From assembly GCA_002691885.1 (NCBI GenBank), contig NZJB01000123.1:2182-9993 (forward strand): DNA of 7,812 nt. Direction: 5' to 3'. Positions 5,845-7,812 of the stretch are shown piece by piece. The stretch's first letter is position 1, and every line of letters begins with the position of its first letter. A model generated the notes under the pieces. That model saw nothing but the letters and a program-made list of their open reading frames with translations. It was not told the origin of the DNA and made no database searches. The stretch is from Gammaproteobacteria bacterium. GTDB lineage: Bacteria > Pseudomonadota > Gammaproteobacteria > Pseudomonadales > Pseudohongiellaceae. A program made the translations under genes and the position numbers.

Positions 5845-7287
5845 CTACTCAGAGACGATCGCAGTTATAAAACTCTCTAGGTTATTCAGATCTGTTGAAC
5901 CAGCTTGTAATTGGACGCCTCCGCCATGATTAATTCCTTGAGGTTTGGATAGGAGACTGTTTGATCCGCCCTGTTCGATGTAGTCCTTCATCGAGTTGTA
6001 ATTCTTGTTGATATAATCAGCAACATTGTTTCTCACTAGAGTGAGTGCAGATATGCCTCCATGGCAATTGACACAACGTGCCTGGACTATCTGACTGGAA
6101 ATAGATTCGGTGTAAATTTTCATGCTATTTGGAACTGAAATTGCAGCTTCAACGGTAATGGTAGCGGTTGCGTCTGTTGTTCCCCCATCATTGTCCGTGA
6201 CTCGAAATGTGACCGCTGTCGAGCCGTCTGGAAGAGAGAGGGTTGCGCTGGTTCCCGTCGCAACCACAGAGCTATCAATTAACCACTGTGTGCTTATGAC
6301 GCTGCCGTCACTGTCAGAAGCACTGCCGCTTAAACTAACTGGCTCACCCGAGACTCCATCTGTATCTGAGACGCTTTGGTTCCCTCCTGAAATACTTGCA
6401 CTAGGCGTCAAGTTTGATGCAGCAGGCGCGGCCACTGCAATAGTAACTGTCGCATCTGCGGTCGCGCCGTCATTATCCGTTACCCGAAATGTGACCACCG
6501 TAGGGCCATCTGGAAGAGAGAGGGTAGCGCTTGTGCCTGTCGCAACCACAGAACCACCGACCAACCACTGAGTGCTCGAAACACTACCATCACTGTCTGA
6601 GGCACTTCCGCTTAAACTGACTAATTCACCAGAACTTCCATCGGAGTCTGAAGCACTCTGGTTCCCTCCTGAAATACTTGCACTGGGCGATAAATTTGGT
6701 GGTTGTGCGGGAGATTGCTCGCTGTCTGAAGAATTAACCGAAATCGCTATCGGCGTTCCCGAGTAGAATAATTCGCCGGGAACATTAGCTGTTTCATAAG
6801 CAAGGAAAACAAAGAGTGTTTTACCGGAAAGCCCAGCTAGACCCAGAGCGAAATCTTCTATTATTACAATTTGTTCAACTGAAGCGAGCGTGATCTCTTG
6901 TCTTACCGCCTGCAAAGTCTTGAAGTCCAAGTCCCATTCTTGGAATTGCCCCTTCTCATTTTGGAAATAGTAGTTCTCATCAAGTTGAACTACGACGTAG
7001 AAATTCCCAACTGTGGTTACATGTGTCACTTCAGGATGCCAAGAACCCACAATGTCTATCGGCTTGTCAGGGTTAACCGTATTTAAGTAGGAAGCGCCAC
7101 CATTCGATGTCACGCCACCAAAGAATTGCGCGGTTGTAGGAATGCCAGATACCGTTAAAGCTTCACCCAATTCAGGTAAGACTTCAGCAACAGATAGTGT
7201 GCTGAAAGCTAAGCTAAAGATCACTGTCTGCAGGTATCTCACTCTAAATCTTCTGTCATTTCCAACAGTAAAGTGTCGATGAGTCAA
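5845..7287 (-). CDS. Exported PKD-repeat protein with C-terminal c-type heme motif
   Basis: The 480-residue protein has a signal peptide ending near SVA (34), a beta-rich N-terminal domain (about 36-186) of unassigned family, two PKD repeats (198-285 and 292-379, 73 of 88 residues identical) and a C-terminal domain with a single CVNCH heme motif (405-409). The PKD repeats carry the typical SGSASDSDGSV and FRVTDNDG signatures. After the heme motif, an HGGG segment (454-457) offers His454, and Met433 is another candidate axial ligand. Heme attachment would require export to the periplasm, which agrees with the signal peptide. The protein could be an electron-transfer or redox-sensing surface protein; its partner is unknown. 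The TTG at 7287 has no good Shine-Dalgarno sequence. An in-frame GTG at 7242 would give a compact signal peptide beginning MRYLQTVIF and may be the true start. It is flanked by long non-coding gaps, so it is probably transcribed alone. Confidence 0.88.
   Translation of the reverse strand: MTHRHFTVGNDRRFRVRYLQTVIFSLAFSTLSVAEVLPELGEALTVSGIPTTAQFFGGVTSNGGASYLNTVNPDKPIDIVGSWHPEVTHVTTVGNFYVVVQLDENYYFQNEKGQFQEWDLDFKTLQAVRQEITLASVEQIVIIEDFALGLAGLSGKTLFVFLAYETANVPGELFYSGTPIAISVNSSDSEQSPAQPPNLSPSASISGGNQSASDSDGSSGELVSLSGSASDSDGSVSSTQWLVGGSVVATGTSATLSLPDGPTVVTFRVTDNDGATADATVTIAVAAPAASNLTPSASISGGNQSVSDTDGVSGEPVSLSGSASDSDGSVISTQWLIDSSVVATGTSATLSLPDGSTAVTFRVTDNDGGTTDATATITVEAAISVPNSMKIYTESISSQIVQARCVNCHGGISALTLVRNNVADYINKNYNSMKDYIEQGGSNSLLSKPQGINHGGGVQLQAGSTDLNNLESFITAIVSE
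6151..6696 (-). repeat. Two tandem PKD-coding repeats, period 282 bases
   Basis: Positions 6433-6696 and 6151-6414 encode the two PKD domains, offset by exactly 282 bases (94 codons). Long exact stretches are shared at DNA level; for example, a 26-base block at 6377-6402 recurs at 6659-6684. The near-identity suggests a recent duplication or ongoing gene conversion. Confidence 0.9.
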
Positions 7288-7812
7288 ATTTCGAACTCGA
7301 CTGATAAAAACCTAATGGGACCTGTGTGATCCTAAGTACGTTCAAAATTGAATTAGGTTTACCGCCACTGTGAAATAAAAGTTAGTTAGCCATTAATTGC
7401 TATTAGGCCCAAAAGCTGAATTTAATCCTCAATTGACTGCCAAAGGGGTAACAAGCCCTCACCCACTCTCAGCTCCAGCAGGTCCGTAAACTTTGAATTT
7501 TCGCCGAACCTTCATCTAGAGGGGGTGGGCCGCGCCACTGAGGTATTTGCGTTGCCTAGAGGGCTTCTAAGACGCTCTAAGGGGTATGCAGGAAGCTGTG
7601 CTGGGTTCTGGGATATATGGGTAGTGAGTGAGATTTTAAGAGCTTTGGATTATTAAGAGTTACCTCAAACTAGCAACGTTGGTAAAGGAATCACAGTTGA
7701 TCCATAAGCTGCGTAGATTTACCACTCAGATCTTGGATTCGAACACTTGAATTAAAACTTGTCGCTGATGTTTGCTGAATATGAATGCCTGTAGTTTCAT
7801 TTAACAGCATTC
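7288..7812. other. Long region without a recognisable gene, upstream of the PKD-heme gene
   Basis: About 525 bases hold no open frame that I would call a gene on either strand. The part nearest the PKD gene (7308-7413) is AT-rich and must include its promoter, but I see no convincing -35/-10 pair. It contains an inverted repeat AAACCTAAT/ATTAGGTTT (7308-7316 and 7352-7360), an inner dyad TTCAA-AA-TTGAA (7341-7352), and ATTAGGCCCAAA (7402-7413), also present before the hydrolase. Further out are an imperfect hairpin CCTAGAG/CTCTAAGG (7555-7582) and one at the window edge (7783-7812). Confidence 0.5.
7308..7360. promoter_or_regulatory. Dyad-rich upstream region of the PKD-heme gene
   Basis: A perfect 9-base inverted repeat, AAACCTAAT (7308-7316) and ATTAGGTTT (7352-7360), encloses a second dyad, TTCAA-AA-TTGAA (7341-7352). 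A further CCTAA at 7331-7335 can pair with the same right arm. It lies 20-75 bases upstream of the TTG start, a plausible place for an operator or a structured leader. No regulator can be named. Confidence 0.35.

Noticed and set aside
6122..6766. Two plus-strand ORFs opposite the PKD repeats
   Set aside because: They resemble each other only because the PKD repeats on the other strand are duplicated; they are antisense shadows.
7730..7750. tRNA T-arm-like TTCGAATCC on the minus strand
   Set aside because: No T-stem pairing, D-arm, anticodon arm or acceptor stem can be built around it.

Overview
The window reads as a chromosomal stretch of a Gram-negative proteobacterium, most likely a marine or environmental gammaproteobacterium. 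The evidence is a TonB-dependent outer-membrane receptor with a Gly-rich plug, a PsiE-family membrane protein, an exported alpha/beta hydrolase, and an exported PKD-repeat protein ending in a c-type heme motif. That assignment is inference from gene content; no rRNA, tRNA or phylogenetic marker is present. All convincing genes lie on the minus strand, so transcription runs from right to left.

Layout in order of transcription. 7812-7288 is about 525 bases without a convincing gene, AT-richer than the left half by eye. 7287-5845 encodes an exported protein with an N-terminal beta-rich domain, two near-identical PKD repeats and a C-terminal CxxCH heme motif; a stem-loop flanked by A/T tracts at 5736-5780 probably ends its transcript. 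5844-5437 is a second mostly non-coding gap with palindromes, one doubtful plus-strand ORF, and a leader hairpin just before the next gene. 5436-4528 encodes an exported alpha/beta hydrolase whose nucleophile-elbow serine is an alanine. 4439-3492 is a tight cluster of four small membrane proteins (71, 60, 42 and 131 aa); two overlap by four bases (ATGA) and the last is a PsiE-family protein. After a 207-base gap, 3284-1119 is a complete TonB-dependent receptor, followed by two adjacent paralogous four-helix membrane proteins (1004-534 and 529-41).

How the genes may work together. The receptor and the two paralogous inner-membrane proteins lie in one direction and could form an uptake or envelope module, but the substrate cannot be read from the sequence. 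The PsiE cluster looks like a single transcription unit. I see no CRISPR array, transposase, integrase, toxin-antitoxin pair or defence gene. The points most worth following up are the serine-less hydrolase, the PKD-heme fusion, the small-membrane-protein cluster around PsiE, and a recurrent ATTAGG motif in the non-coding DNA on both sides of the PKD gene.
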